Below, piece by piece: positions 13,405 to 28,058 of a DNA stretch of 64,000 bases (position 1 is the first letter of the stretch; every line of letters begins with the position of its first letter). Both the position numbers and the translations under genes were made by a program. This DNA comes from Chlorops oryzae (Eukaryota; Arthropoda; Insecta; Diptera; Chloropidae). The notes beneath the pieces are model-generated. The model had not been told where the DNA came from and searched no databases. It saw only the letters and a program-made list of their open reading frames with translations. The stretch covers positions 106,082,727 to 106,146,726 of the forward strand of contig CM035807.1 of the NCBI GenBank assembly GCA_020466095.1. The letters run 5' to 3'.

Positions 13405-16209
13405 GATACCGCTAGAATATAAAGTTATATGACAAATCACATGCCCGTCAAAGAGGATCAATATCAAAAATCAGATCCTTCGGCCTGTAGAGAGGGAGAG
13501 CAAATAGAGTGATTAAGCGGGCTTAACATCAATAAAACGTTAGTCAAGAGAACAAATTCCTCTCTACGAGCCTCTGATCACCTCATATCGAACCATTGGA
13601 ATTGTTTGTCTAAATGACGGCTAAAAATATTGTCCAATTAGAGAAATAGAAATCAATGATAAACTTGAAATAAACTCAACAATCGATGTGTTCGCATAAT
13701 CGGCTTAACTCGGAGTAGATTGAGCTATATTGAAATAAACCTAAAAATGAAAGACAAAAATCCGAATCAAATTTGCGTACGCAAAGTCGACATAAATCCC
13801 GAAAATCCAATATTGTTTTTAGTGCACGGAGAAAGCAAACAAAGGACATGCCTAGCTGTGGTGCGACTGTCGCAAAATGAAAATCCATCCGTATGCTCAG
13901 AAATAACTTTTTCCATTCGGTTTTAGTTTCCAGAAAATGAAAAGAAAAAAAAAAAAAAATAGCAAACAAATCTCGTCTAACATAAAATAACAGCATCAGC
14001 AGCCGCCAGACATTTTCTCGTAATTTTTCGCCTAAAATGAAAAATCTTTAGATTGGAATGTTGCCAAAAACAGTCAAGAAATGTTCGGTACTCAACAACA
14101 ATCAATAGGGAATAAAAGAGAGAGAAAAACAAAACTTTGTACATAAAATACTGGCAAGAAGGTTTAAAACTACTCATGAAAGGCGTAGGGGTGGGGGATA
14201 GTGACGAACATTGTAATAAAACCTCAAAGAGTCAAGTTATGCCGCACAATAACAGGATAACACAAAAATATGCCAATACTTTTCCGTCTGATTCTCGAGT
14301 CGGCGCTAGTGACGCCGCCTAACATATGTATGTTTCGATGTATGTATGTATTACAAAACGACACGCCACTACACGACATAGCAGGGCACAAAACGACTCG
14401 ACACGACACGACAGAACACGACACGACACGCCACAGGACGAGCAATTTTCAAGCAGCTTATGTAAAGGATTTCGAACTAAAAAATGGCACGCTTCGGACG
14501 TGTTCCGCAAGAGACTAGACAACAAGGCTGAATTACACTCTCCATAAATGGGGTGCATGACTCACCGACTGACTGAATGACTGACTAACTCAATGACTGG
14601 TTACAGGACATGTAAAGTGTTCGTTTAGGAATATTTTATAAGTCATTGATTATTGGTACAATTTTATTTCTTTTTTCAAATAGCTTCTACTCTACTCTTG
14701 GCTTACTGTGCCGTTGAGGAGTTTTTTTTATTAAATTCATTTTATTTTTTTTGCCTTTTGCCTCAGGTTTGTGCTTTTTCGTATCTATGTTTTTTTTTTC
14801 ATATTTTTTCTGCCATTTATTTTTTCCTGAAGGGCCTCTACAGAAAAACTGGCAATCGGCGTCAATGATATACACTTGAATGTTGAGTTTGTTGTTAGCT
14901 TTTTTGGTTGCCTGTCGTCCTGGTTGTTGCCGTCGCCGTCGTCGTGGCACTTTCGAGGTCATTTAGGGTAATTTGTCTAGAACGGATACAAGCGATTTGG
15001 TTGCATTTTAAACGCGACAAAGCACAATATTCGTACGCTAATATTGCCTGTCGTATGCTTCAATTTAGTACTCCAAAGTCTAGTAGAGACGGCTCCTAAA
15101 TGATTTTTAACATCTCTTCTTTTGCTCCTTCTTGTTCTGTGTTCCGATTTGTCCAATTTCTTTTTTTTTTTCCAGTCTTCAGATTTCAAATTTATTTTAC
15201 ATATTTTTTTCTTCTATGCTTCTATTTCTGCTCTTCCATTTGTTCGTGACAAGTCCTGGAGTAGTTTTTTCCGCCTCTCGTTCGCTTGATTGTTCGTTCT
15301 CTCAGACCCCCGTGTCTATCTTGGAATTTTGTTTGTTTCATTTTTTTCGCCAGCATAGTGAAAATATTTCACCAAGTTTTTCATTAGTTTTTACAAACTA
15401 TTTGCATAACTTTTCGACTGCAATGCATAATTTAGCTATGCTCGCTAGTCGTAGGTCGTAGCGCACACTTTTCCCCAGCGCTCAGTCAACGCTTTCATAA
15501 CTGTCAAAGTCCTTTACACCTTTTTCCATTCGCAATGCTCTGTGCTCCTTTTTTTTTTTTTTTAATATTATTCACCTCGTTGCTGGTTTTTTTTTGTGCT
15601 TCTGTTTTTCCATCTTTCGATTTGAAATTTGCTACATTTTCTATGGCAGTGGGAGGATAAAAAATAATTCGAAACTTGAGCTTAAAACTTTTGTAATACT
15701 TTCATACACCAAAACTATATAAGTGTGTATAAATTTGCATACAAATTCCCTCAACTTTTTCATAAGTTTAAGCAATCCACTTGAATTTCTTTTCAATTTC
15801 GATTTTATTTTTTAAGTTGCTTCCGAGGGTAGGGAAAATGTTTGTAGAAGAAATTTGTTCAATCTTCTAGGTTTGGCAATTGTATCTGATGATTAAAGTC
15901 TATGAGATTTGATGAGTTGTGTCTAAAGTTCAGATATGAAGAACGGAAAGGGTTAAAGCTTTCCTTCCCAAACTATTTGCAGCGTCATTTCCTCAGGTAT
16001 TTTTTTTCAAATATTCGAAAAAAATTCCTTGATAAAAAATACTTCGTGACTCGGAATATAGGACATTATGGGGTGTAATATTCCATCGGTTATATTTACT
16101 TCAAAAAGATTAAGTAACAATTTTTTAATTGTTTTTGTTTTTAATTGTTAGGTTCGTGTAGCTGCCACCATTAAGGTTGAAAATTCTTAGGCCTCACATA
16201 GGCACTTTG

Positions 16210-16740
16210 CAGTGGCTTCTCCAGAGAAAGAGTGCTTTGATAGTGCTTATATTCTCCATAGTGGTATATTGAACAATTATAAGACATTAACCCAAAAATT
16301 TCTGGGGGGCTAGAGGAAGTTTAAAGGGTAATAGACCAAAAACCAAAAAAACCCGAAAAATTCATGGCGTCCGATTTGGATGAAAATTTATATATAGAAT
16401 AAGTGAAAAATTTTAAAAATTTTAGCACTAAAATTTAAAAAAAAACTGGTCCTTTTTGGACCAGTTTGGAACTAGTCCAAAACTAGACTAGTTGTAATCC
16501 GTTTCTTAAAAAAAATTTGATGCCAAAATTCTTAGAATTTTTCACTTATTCTATATATAAATTTTTATCCAAATCGGACGCCATGAATTTTTCGGATTTT
16601 TTTTGTTTTTGGTCCATAACCCTCTAAACTTCCTCTAGCCCCCACCAGAAATTTTTGGGTTAATGTCTTATAGTTGTTCAATATACCACTGTGGAAAATA
16701 AAAGCACTATCAAAGCACTCTTTCTCTGGACACGACACTG
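16210..16740. mobile_element. hAT-type foldback element, complete copy
   Basis: Two arms of about 220 bp are inverted copies. They include the landmarks TCCAGAGAAAGAGTGCTTTG and ATGGCGTCCGATTTGGAT on the left and their reverse complements on the right. The termini are CAGTGGCTTCTCCAG and CTGGACACGACACTG. The flanks GCACTTTG (16202) and GCCCTTTG (16741) form an 8-bp target duplication with one mismatch, as expected of hAT. The centre is itself a stack of short palindromes on ACTAGTC / TTGGACC. The element carries no protein. Confidence 0.7.
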
Positions 16741-19700
16741 GCCCTTTGTATTACCAGGAAAAATTGTAAACCAAAGAGAAAAGCTTAACAGCATCCACGA
16801 CCTCAGCTGGCAGTTGAACCCGGAGCCTCTCCGACACCCCAATCGAGTGGACATTCTTTAAGAAGTTCCCTCCAATAGAAAAAACCTTATTAAAAATTTA
16901 AAAAAAAACGGATCGGAAATGGTCAAAATTTCTGTTCCCAGATTTCTTCCCCTTCTAAGGAACTTCCAACCCAATCACATATAAGCTTCGCTCTTTTCGT
17001 CCTTGTTTGTTTGTTTGTTTTTTAATTTTCGTATTTTATTTAATTTTAAAAAAAATATTTTTTTAATATATTTTTTTCCCTTCAACTTTCGTAAAACTAA
17101 TTTTTTCCGGGGGAAAAATAATTCACCAAAAACCAGTACAACTGAGACGCTTTTAACTTATATCTCAAGGCAATTCAAAAAGTCCTTGCCATGTACTTGA
17201 GAGAAGGAGAAATTAAACTTGAAATCATCAAACCCGCTTTTTCCTCTCTCCCCTTATATTGGATACAAACTCTAAGGTCCATTACGTTTGGCCGTAATTC
17301 TTAAAAAAAAAAAAAATTCCTGGAATTCGGTAATTAAAAGTTTCTGGGTCCACTTCGCAAAGAAATGAAGGACCAAATTAAAATTCTGTGGAAAAATGAT
17401 GATTTAATTTCGAAATTCGATTATTATTTGCGACCTAAATAACCCAGCAAACATTTTCGTTGTGATCAAGTTTTATGAATCGGAAATGAGTTGGAAATTT
17501 TATACAAAATACAAGGGGCAGAAATATGATTTCAAAATGAGTCATATAAGACTCTTATTTGGAACGAAATTATATCAGATATGAGTGCGGAAAGAGTCAT
17601 GTATGTAGGTATAACTCTTACATTGACTCATTGGATGTATGAAACGGACTCAAATTGGACGACCTGCGCTCTTTAAGATCTAAGACTCTTAAAAGAACTC
17701 ATTATGAGGGAACTAACTCCGGATTATGAGTCATATATGAATACGTTAGGACTCAGAGTGTTGTCTAGGTCTTCTCTCTGAAATATGGGAGCTTTACAGA
17801 GTTGATATTGTTTCGGAGTCGATAATACTCTAAAGGACGACCGTTGTTCGCCAGTATCCCGCTGTGATTTAGTCTATGCACAGTAAAAATCTCTTTCAAC
17901 GTTAATGAGAAAAAAGAGTTTTGTATAGAATTCTTTGGGAACTGCAAAACGATCAAAATATTCGGAAAAATAACTGTTCGGAAATCTTCTGGTCGAGGTT
18001 TCACTGTAGATTTGTTCTTCATCCAAGAATAACTTTTATCTTTTAAGTATTTTAGCAACTCAGCTGTTGTGATAGCTATCGGAATTCCTTAAAATATTTT
18101 TTCGCTATGAATTATTTAATGACTACGTAGCATCGCCCTCTCCCTTTCTCTCTTACACACTCTCTTTTTTGCTGTGTGTGGGTGTGCTTTTCTCTCTTTC
18201 TGCATTTTTATCTCGGGATGGAATTTGCTAGGACAAAAAGCAGTAAAAGTGTTTCCTAATGCAACGCCATTTACGAAACTTTAATCATTATAATTGCATT
18301 CCAACTTAGACTCGCATAAATCTTCAACGCAAAATGTTGGCAAAAAGTTACTCAACTACAAAAAGCAATAAATAAGCATAAAGAGCATAAGATATGCAAA
18401 AGAAAGGACATAAGTTCATGATGACGCTAGTGATGATGATGATGATGATGATGATGATAATTATGATTGTGATTGTGATTATGATGAGAGAAAAGAGGCG
18501 GGACGGAGGCATTTTATACGAACGGAAGTGCGCCAAAGAAGCATAAAAACTCATGCGAAACATTTTTTTTTTTTTTTTTTCTCCCAATGCTTAATTGCGG
18601 CGTTTCTATTAAGCAAAATTAATAACAAAACTTTGAACAGCAGCGAGAGTAGAAAAGAGCCACCAAACGCAGAACAGAAGAGGAAGAATTACCAGCAACA
18701 AGAACTAAAAGTATGGTATAAAATAAAGAAAATATAGAGCAAGAGGGAACAAGGCGTGCGAACTCGAAATCGAAGTGAAATAAAAATGAAAAGAGAAAAA
18801 AAAAATTACGAAAGCAACGAATGCGAAAGAAGAAAAAAGTTTTTATTTCTTCCTGGCGCACATAGCAAACACATTCCGCGATAACGTACAGCGTACAGGA
18901 AGCGGACACGCCTGAGAGAAGCTTATGATAAAAAAAAAACAAAAAAAAAAAAAACCAAGAAAACAAAGTTTTTATATGGTTTAGCAAAGATCGAAAATCG
19001 CATAGTAGAACGCAAGGACTCGAAAGCACATTAATGAACGCAAAAGGAAGTTGCCTCATTTCAGAATCTTTTTTTCTTCTCTTCATCTTATTCCTCTTCT
19101 TGCTTAATCCTTTCATCTGCCTACGATGCTTTCGCTGATGGACTTCCGACTAAGCCTTACGACTGAATTAAAAAAAAAAAAAAAAAAAATAAATATTATA
19201 TCGAAGTAAATCATTAATTATTCCACGGGCGATAGAATCAAATCAAACGAAATATGACAAGGGAAAAAAATTACCAAATCGAGAAATGAAGCCCCAAAGT
19301 TTTCTCATTAAAAACATAACATTGGAAAAGTAAAAAGCAACAAAAAAAAAAAGGGAAAAACGGGGAAAAAATAGAGAATTCCTCTTAAGTGCATTTGAGA
19401 AAAGTCTGAGTAGCTGCTGAGCGAAGTTTTATGGCATCGAGTCGAGTGTATTGTGTGAATCCCCCCTACGGGAAATTGTAATAAAATTCAATTCAAATGT
19501 TGTGGAGCCTAAGCCGCGTACTTTTTTTTCCACTTTTCCCTTTAGTATTTTTTGTATGGCATTTTTTTATACCATTTTTTTTTTTTTTTTTTTTTTGTGA
19601 AATGCTTTGGATAATGTGCAGCTTACATGCTGAACCGAACCGTCGGGAAAATTCTCTATCCGCCTCTTAAAATTGTAAACAGCATTTACGCTTCATTGCA

Positions 19701-20109
19701 ATAATGTAAACGGATCTGCCTATTGCGAAAAGACAGAAAGAGAGGAAAAAGCTGCCGCTGCCGCTGCCGGTGCTGCTGCTGCATTGGGCGCCTGGGTTGG
19801 GGGTCCATTCATGAAGCACAATTCGACTTGTTTATTTATTTCAATTTTGCTCCTCATTGTGTAATTTTTTTGTGTGTGCATTAAGAGTTATAACAGCGTC
19901 GACATCATATTTTATTTGTTTGCACTGGAAGGCTTTTTTTTTTTTTTCATTGTTTACTTCTCTTTAGCGAATATTATTTATAGCTTTATTTTTTTCGTTA
20001 ATCCCCATAAGCCATTTATTTATGGCGTTTAGGGAGGTTTGTTTTTTGGTTGTGTTTTTTTTTTTTTTTTTGTACATAGTTTTTCATTTGCTTCAGATTT
20101 ATATGTTGC

Positions 20110-20337
20110 TACAGTAAAATCCCAATTTGAATGGAGAGTCTAGTGGAGAGAAATCTCGTCTAATGAAATGAAGGTTTGAATAGAAAAAACCTTCTCTTTC
20201 AAGTGATCGAATATTGGCTGAAATTAAACCCGATTTTAAATGAATAAGGCAATTCCAATGTCCTCTTAGACCCCATTTTAAATGTTTCTTAATTTGAATT
20301 TTTACAGGAGGTAAATTTAAAAGGGATTTTAGAAGAT
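20110..20337. mobile_element. possible pogo/Tc1-like MITE
   Basis: The left TACAGTAAAATCCCAATTTGAAT and the right AATTTAAAAGGGATTTTAGAAG are loosely inverted. The interior is an AT-rich, non-coding 180 bp. TA sits at the left edge, compatible with TA target sites; the right edge is not clean. Confidence 0.25.
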
Positions 20338-22737
20338 CTTGTGAATTGCCTAAATATTCCGGAGGAATTTTTTACCTACAAATTTTTTCACGTCGAAAAA
20401 ACATTGGGGAATGTGATGATATTTGCTTAAAAATTTTTGCAATTTCTGCTCGCCTTATTTTCACTTCCCCGCGTGTACAGAATAAGAGGTTTTTCTTTGA
20501 AAATCCGGTGGAAAAAAATATCCAGGAATACATCGAGTCGAGATGATCGATATCCAGATCTAAGCGACTTTTCACTTTACTATATTGGACGAACAAAAAT
20601 TTCAGAGTTTTAAGGACTGCCAATTTTTTTTCCACTATCCTCGAGAATTTTTAAAGCTTCTAATAGCCAGGGGAATAACTGTTTATATTATGGATGCTTA
20701 AGTTGAAAACTTTATGCATTAAGCTACATATATTTTTAAAGATTTCACATAATTTCAAATAATCAGAAGAAACTTTGAACTGCTTGAGGGTGTCATTAGG
20801 AAAAGTGTTAGAAAAACGACAGCTGCTTGATTTAGGCATTTGATGATGATCCATAAATTAAAGGTACTCAAAAACCCATTCACTTCGAATCCATTTCCCA
20901 TTTTGCATCTTCAGAATTCTTTTCTCGTTTATCATTTAATCTTTCAGACCCTTTAAAATCATTCTTTTTTTTTTATTTTACTTTTTCCCAAAAACAAATA
21001 CCCTCGATTTCCATTTTTTGTTTGAAAATAGTAAAAAAAAAAAAGAAAACTTAAAAAAAACTTTTATGCTTTGTCATGCTGAGTTAAATCGAGGCAACAA
21101 AAAAAAAAAAAAAAAGGCTCTGAAAAGTATGCTACGACCTTTTGTTGAAGTTTTACGCAAGAGATGCAAATTAAGGAGATGATGACAAGGCAAAAGAAAA
21201 ATCCTTTACAATCGTTTTTCTTTAAGAAATATGCATAAACCTCAATCATCCCAACATAGTTCTGTGAAGGAGAAATTCATTTCCCCGTGTTTTTTCCTCT
21301 ATAAATATATAGCACACAGTCATGACCGAATTCTTATCTCTTTGAATTTATAACTTCCGGTCTTTGAACTGTGTCATCAAGGCATTTTCAATAAATTTCC
21401 TAATGATTTGTTAATGAATGCCTATACTATATCCTGTTTTGCTTTGAATAAGATATTGATATCGAAGTTGACGAAAGGTTTTTTTTTTATTTGATGTTTT
21501 TCTGAGGTGGATGGAATGTCCTCGTTTTGCAGCTAGAGACTTTGTTTTCTCTTCTGCTCACTTCGATCGAAGGTAAAACAGTCACGCAATCGCATTCGGC
21601 TAATTGCGTTGAATTCCAAATAAAATTTAATCCTTTTATAACTTGTTTGTCAACGATGTTTATTTACTGCCCTTCTTCAATTCATCGGAAATTCGCCGGA
21701 AAATAGAAAATAAAAAGAATCTCATACAACAAGCACTATACAACGGCATGAAATCAAGCAGTTTCACTTTAATTGGCTTATTTTCGAGGAAAAAATCGAA
21801 CCGGGAAAAAATATCCTCATGCATACGCAGCAGCGTAGCGTGTCGCATGTCAACAGCAATGGTCATCACGAAATCACAAGAAAGGGTGGGAAAAAAAAAA
21901 TGAACATCAACAGCCTCGACGGAAAACTCAAAACAAAAGTCGATGCAGGAAAACAAACAAAAAGAACGAAAAGCTGAAAAACCACACGTTAACCTTAATT
22001 CGGAATGTGGAAATCAAAAAAAGTCAACAATTTTTTGAATAGCCACATAGTCCACATGTCGTATCACACATTAATGCCATGCGTTCCAGTCGAGAAGCAT
22101 TCGATTGAATTGCAGAAATACTCTTTGCTGGGAATTTCGACTTTTCACTTTGACAGAACGCAATGTCCTGCTTCCATGGGTCCATCCGTTCGTTAGTTCG
22201 ATTCCATCAGTCAGTCAAGTCTGTCAGTCCTCGAAACTCAATGGAGTCCTTTTTGTGAGGCACTTCGTTTCAGCCTCTGAGTGCCTTCAGCATTACCAAT
22301 GCAGCGAGACTGTGCTTCAATGGGATATGCAGTCTCTATTTCTGTTCCGTTCTGTTCCATTTCTTCCTTTCTATAGTTGCTTGTTTACCGAATCGCTCAA
22401 AACTGAAATATGGCTAAGAATAGAGACCGTAAAACAATGCTTTGGAGAGCGTTTTCTTCTAATTTTGCATATTTCCATCTGGGGCTGCACGATGTACCCT
22501 GCGTACAATGTGTGTGCTCGTGATTACACGCTTCTCTGCGCTTTATTTGCTCGCATGATTGTTTCGTAAAACGAACCGGCGTGAAGTAAATTTCCTGAAA
22601 TTCACTATGGTTTTTCGGAACCAAAAAAGAAGAAGAAGAAGAAAAAAAATAGGAATAGAGTTGATTGGAAAATTTTTCATCGAAGGAGGTAATTAATTGA
22701 GTTAATTTTAGACCTTTGAGAGGAAGCTATGTTCTCT

Positions 22738-23165
22738 TGGTGAAGTGTTTTCGGAGTGCTCCGAAAACGTGTCCGTCAAAGGGCCTCTAAGGGCCCCTTG
22801 GGAAAATGTTTTCAAAGGGCTTCGAATCGTAAATATAAAAGGCTTACGGAGCCTTTTTGGAAAGGCCTCCAAAAATAAAAAAAAAACCCTCGCATAGAAG
22901 CTCTTAGAAAGACAAAAGAAATCCTTAAATATATAACTTAAAAAGAGAGTTCTCACAGACTGTTCTTGGACTATCTAAAAGATCATTCTGAGAGTCCTAA
23001 AAAGTTAATTTTCAGATCCCGAATGGTATTATTAAGCTCTGTGCTGTTTCCTTCCGAATAAACGCTCTTTTCGAGCTCCTTTCGAAGTGTCTTCAGGAGG
23101 TTTTTTGCCCCATTGGAAAAAGAGTCCTGAGAGCGCCGTGCGGGCTCTTTTGGCTGACTAGCTTA
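22738..23165 (+). repeat. dispersed repeat carrying the CGGAGTGCTCCG palindrome, copy 1
   Basis: The 20-nt palindrome TTTTCGGAGTGCTCCGAAAA is at 22748-22767. Downstream, GAGAGCGCCGTGCGGGCTC and TTTTGGCTGACTAGC align with a second copy at 57845-58236. The two copies are diverged, and no termini or target duplications could be fixed. Confidence 0.5.
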
Positions 23166-23768
23166 AAATTGATCTTACATATAAGCCGCCTGAACGTATG
23201 CAAAACATATTGCACTTCCACCGCAAATGACTTTTCTTGAAATCCATTAGGTATGTAAATACAGCAACAAAAAATCACTTTAAAATTAAAACTTTTTAAT
23301 CCAAAAATTTACTTAACGTTGCACTTTCCAACTAATAAGTGAAAATAACCAATAATTTTCTTTCGCATTTGCTCATACCGAAAAAAAAAACCGTTCATGC
23401 CATCCCCCGGCTTTGTTGGCTTACTTTAGGCTACAAGGCAAAACATGTTTTCGTTTCTCCCTTTTTTTTTTTATTGCTTTCTCGAGCAAGCGTTTCTTTT
23501 TTTTTTGCGTCCTTTCGATTCTGTACTACCGCAACTTCTTTGCTGTTTTTATGTTCGACAGTTATTTATGTAGCATACTTGCTGGCGCACAATGAAAAAC
23601 CGAAAGCAGCAACTGAAATTTGGCAAAATTGGTCGTGCATAAAGCTCAGAGAAGTATCGGGGAAAAAGAAAAAGAAAACCAAACACGAAGAAGTTTTATT
23701 TCTACTTCGCATGAACATCTTAAATCGTTTGTGCAGTTTTTTATTCCCTTCCTCAACTATTTTGCATG

Positions 23769-23809
<41 letters not shown>

Positions 23810-24026
23810 CGTATATATATTCCTAAGATATTACGTTAAGTTCCAAGCAATCGCGTTAACAAACTTGTAGTTAAAACTTTCCATACTTTCTTTGCTTCGG
23901 TAAATTGTTTTTGCGTTTTTATTGGCAAGCTACCTTGAGCTATTTTTATGTTATTTTTATTATACTTTGCTGCTTCCCTTGCACTCTCTTGCACACACAC
24001 AACACACACACACACACACACACACA
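23769..24026. repeat. paired GT and CA microsatellites
   Basis: A (GT)n run of about 40 bases sits at 23769-23809 and an interrupted (CA)n run at about 23994-24026. They are complementary in sense and 185 bp apart, so single strands could pair. Both underlie spurious open frames on each strand. Confidence 0.8.
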
Positions 24027-24711
24027 TTCGAATGCTCACAATCACGGAATTCAATGCTTCTTAAACGTGGAAACTGTAACGTTCTTTTATATACATTTTT
24101 GCTCTTCTTCTCGGAATATTCTTCTTCTTGTAGAATATTATAAAATATTAAAGCTCCATTGCAGACTTTTCGGCGACATTCGTTTTAGTTTTGTATTCCT
24201 TAAATATATTATATAAATATAGTTGAAAATGAGAAAGTTTTCTTTCCACTGCAGAATAGTTTTCTTTATTTCAATTTTTAACTTTGCCATCTTCCAAAGA
24301 ATGGAAGAAAAAAATATGATATTCATGAAATGAAGTATACCTTTGGGTGCCTAGTAGAGAGTAATTCATGTTCTTTATTTGCACTTACGGGAAGCATCAC
24401 TGAAACAATGATATTACCATTCATAGTAATAAAGTGAGTTTTTGAAAAGAGGCTTACATCTATTTTCGTCTACATTTTAATTAGAAGTCGACCGTAAAGT
24501 CGAATAAAACTTCGTTTAAAAAAAATTTTTTTTTTATCCTCGCTATCGACCATTTGAAGGAAGCATTTAAAGACCTCCTCCGCGAAAACTCTTTTGATAA
24601 AAGTAGTGAAACTTCCCTTTGATATATTATTCCGCTGTCTTATACTCTACTAATATTCATTCGTTTAGCTCAAAATCGGAATTCCAAAATGGTGAATTTG
24701 GCAGTAATTAT

Positions 24712-24955
24712 CAGGGCTCGGATTTTAATGACTTTTATAAATTTAAAGCATACTTTATGGGGCAAAAATATTTTCGTACCAGCACTTTGCGAATAAGTTA
24801 AGCGAAGTTGAACTTCAAATCGCTTTTTTAATTTCAAAAAAATTACTATTGAAGTTAAAAATCGATTTGAATCCTGACATTAGGTGAGTTGAACAAAATT
24901 TGTGCTCCATAAAGTATGCTTTAAAATTATAAAAGTCAACAAAATCCGAGCCCTA
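24712..24955. mobile_element. 243-bp hAT-type MITE family, copy 1
   Basis: Termini CAGGGCTCGGATTTT and AAATCCGAGCCCTA open inverted repeats that continue about 45 bp (GACTTTTATAA, AAAGCATACTTTATGG). They are bracketed by an exact 8-bp duplication, GTAATTAT at 24704-24711 and 24956-24963. Eight-base target sites and CAGGG ends are hAT hallmarks. This copy is almost identical to the copy at 56519. Confidence 0.85.
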
Positions 24956-27901
24956 GTAATTATCCCTTTTAAGGCTTCTGAATTCAAATCCGAATTCGTT
25001 GCATTCTTCTATTCTTAGCCACAAACATTTGAATTCATCAATTTAGAATATTGACATTTATTTAATGGGTTGAAAAATTATACGACTTCTAAATGCCATA
25101 AGATTTCAAGTCTATTACACACCGCCCGACACTCCTAAGGGTATGCAAAGTTTCTTTTCTCGAACAACTGAAACACAAAACGCAAAGGATTGAATTCTTG
25201 GTTATATAATTGAAAGAAAAAAAAATTCCTAAATTCTCAAATTAAGAAAATTGAAAAGGCTTCACATGTCAATTCAATTTTCACAAATATTCGCTCCTTG
25301 AAGTCATTCGCTTTATAGCAAGGATTTTTGATTAGTCTCAGATATATGCTTACTTAATTCAATTGTTAAGACAGCAAACACGCACACCAAAGGGACGACG
25401 TAGGACGTAATTACATTATTTAAGGAAGTCAAGAGAAAGGATTAGAAAAGACACAAAGCAGCAGCCGGCATCCTTTCTTATGAGCGACGACGTGTGAGTC
25501 GGCTTGTTGCGGCTTCATTCAAATCCTTTTCATTGCTTTGTTCTTAGTGTTCTTCAAGTGGGATCTCAGGAATTTCCGTTTCTTTTGCAACCAACTCAAC
25601 TGAAAAGACCGACAGAGAGAGAGAGAGAGAGGAGGAGGAAGAGAGAACATAAAAGCCAAATTTCTGCGTTTATTACAATTTCAAAAAAGAAAAGAAAAAA
25701 CAAAAAGGAATTTGAAGAATTTCCAAAGAAGCTTCCTTTCGCAAGGTTTTCACATGTGGAACGAGTTTCCCAGCTAACGTGATTGTATGCTCCTTTGAAA
25801 AATAGAATGAAAATTGTGTAAATGGCACATTAGAGGCGCAAAAGCTGGAAATTTCATTTCTAAATAACGCAACCAAGACGACAAAAGAAGCGAAGCGACG
25901 AGCTTATTTAAAGTGTGCGTACTATGGCATTCCAAATGAAAGGACCTGTCAACTCTGAGAACCTAGAAAAAGCCAGCAAAGGCTTAGAGAAAAGAAAGAA
26001 AGAAAAAAAAAACGTTAGAATTAAAAATTAAATGAAACCGTAAAAAGTGGCAATTTGTTCGTTTGCTCGTTTGAATTTCTGCTTTCTGATTTAATTGCTT
26101 CAAAGGCAGACATTCGGCAAAAGAAAAGAAAAAACAAGGGTGAAAAAACAAAGAAACAAAGAATAAAAAAAAATAAATAAAATTGAATGGAAGGAGTTAC
26201 GATTCATATCGCAGATACCAACGTCACTCGGAGACATGTACTGAAGTAAATTAAAAGAAAATATCGAACGCTTAGAATTCGCCTCTTCCGGCGCGCGGCG
26301 CTCTTCTCTTCTCTTCTTTTCTCTTAGAGCTTTGCCTTTCATTTTCAATTTCATGCTTCGATTGCCGTTTGTTTGCCAGGGCCTCGGTATTCTCCTAATA
26401 ATAATGAAATGAATTTCAATTTGATAAAAGCAAATGTCTTGCCCATTCGACTTTAAATACATTCGGAAAGCAAAAGAGAGGAAAAAACATGGAATGGCTT
26501 TAAGAAAATTTTTCGACGAATTTTTTCGATGTTACGATAAGTTCCACTCCAGCAGTTTTACGCTTGAAAAAAGCAGAAGAACCTTTGAACTTTGTTTGCA
26601 CCTCCCTCCTTTGGCTCCTACTCCCACCGTGCTCTTGTTGTTCGTGGGCGTTTCCCTTTGGATAAGAGAATGGCTATTTTAGATGATTTTGAATGCTCCA
26701 AAGGGAGTAGCTGTCATTTGGAATTCACTTAGGCTTTAACCGGGAAGAAATTTAAAGGACTTTGAAAGGAAGGGAAGACCAACCAAACTTTTCACCAGTC
26801 TAAAAGTCTTTGAAGTGCCTCCTTATCTACATGAGTGTGAGTTTCTAGAATTCCTCTTGGCAAAAGCTCACTTTGGATGTTTTGTATTGAAAGCAAAAGT
26901 TTTATGATAAATTTTGCTGGGAAAACTTTCTCATATCCCTTCGTGCATGACCCTTTTCAAGTTTCCCTTATAATAACGAAAAATGCTACAACTAATCAAC
27001 ACAAGACAACACATCTACGAACGTGTGGACCTTTTTTCTTGCCTTTTGTTAAGCTCCTTATACGTTTTCTCATAGGATGCTGGGAACGCTCAATAAGAAG
27101 AAATATAAGAAAAGGAAAGAGCTTCAACACTTTTGCGGTCTCAAGTCAATTCAGCGTTTTGAATTTTCTGCTTTTCATTGTCTATTAATTTTGGGGGAAA
27201 ACAAAAGTACAAAAAAATGGGCCTTTTCAGCATTTAATGTGTAAATAAATATGAAGATGCAAGCTAAAAACGCACATTCAGGTAATCCTGGCCATTGTGT
27301 GAGTGCGAGTGTGTGTATGTGTTCTTGTGTGTTTGTCATTGTGTGTGAGTTGAAGCATTATTTATTCATCGAATCGTTGTTTGCACTTTATCTTGAATTA
27401 GTTAACACTTTTGCGAACATGTCTCTATGTATGCGTAAAATGGCAGCCATAACTGATTGGCTGGCAGCATTGTTGTTTGCTCGAAGAAAACGGATAAAAG
27501 CAAACAATGCAATCAAGTTCCTTATGGTTAGCAATAATGACTGTTTGCTCGAAACAATGCGGTAGAGCTGAATGCCGAAAGAGAACAGCAGAAATGAACA
27601 AAACTTAGAGTGGAAAAACAAAAAAGAAATATTTTCTTTTGATTTTCCTCGATTCGAGATGAGATAATGGAAGCCGTTTATGTTTACGAAATCGAAAATA
27701 TCGGTGAATGGAATCATTGGAATCACTTAGAAGGTGTGACATAAGTTCATTTTATTTATTTGTTAAGACCTGGGAGGGGCTTTCATCGGTAAAAGTGAAT
27801 GGATATGATTAGTAAAATGAACTGTGACTCTTAAGTGTGGAATTCTGCTTTCACTTCGTATTATTTTAAGATATGAGGATGACAAAAAAAATAATCAAAT
27901 A

Positions 27902-28058
27902 TTGTCAAACTTCCATAACTCGAATTTTCTATAACTCAAACTGGATTAGGTGGCAATAGCGAATACTTTATAAACAATTTCGCTTCCCTAACTCAAAGTC
28001 TCTATAACTCGAACTATTTCTTTGGATAATGGTGGTTCGAGTTATGGAAAATTGACAA
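27902..28058. mobile_element. MITE with CCATAACTCGAA inverted ends
   Basis: TTGTCAAACTTCCATAACTC (27902) and its inverse GAGTTATGGAAAATTGACAA (ending 28058) form a 23-bp inverted pair with one mismatch. Internal 'CTATAACTCGAA' and 'CTAACTCAAA' sub-repeats fill the 157 bp. There is no coding sequence and the target duplication was not identified. Confidence 0.5.

Noticed and set aside
17451..18060. Possible third copy of the CCAGCTRGCATTTT repeat (CCCAGCAAACATTTT start, many GACTC motifs)
   Set aside because: Only the first bases and the GACTC richness are similar; no alignable interior or right end was found.
18619..19116. 165-codon open frame on the minus strand
   Set aside because: It is driven by poly-T/poly-A runs giving Phe strings; no domain or conserved motif is visible.
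22105..22569. 154-codon open frame on the plus strand
   Set aside because: Composition is less skewed than others, but I see no signal peptide, domain or family resemblance and no splice context. It is probably chance in intron sequence.
23339..23839. 166-codon open frame on the plus strand
   Set aside because: The end is a GT microsatellite (Cys-Val repeats) and the rest is homopolymer-rich.
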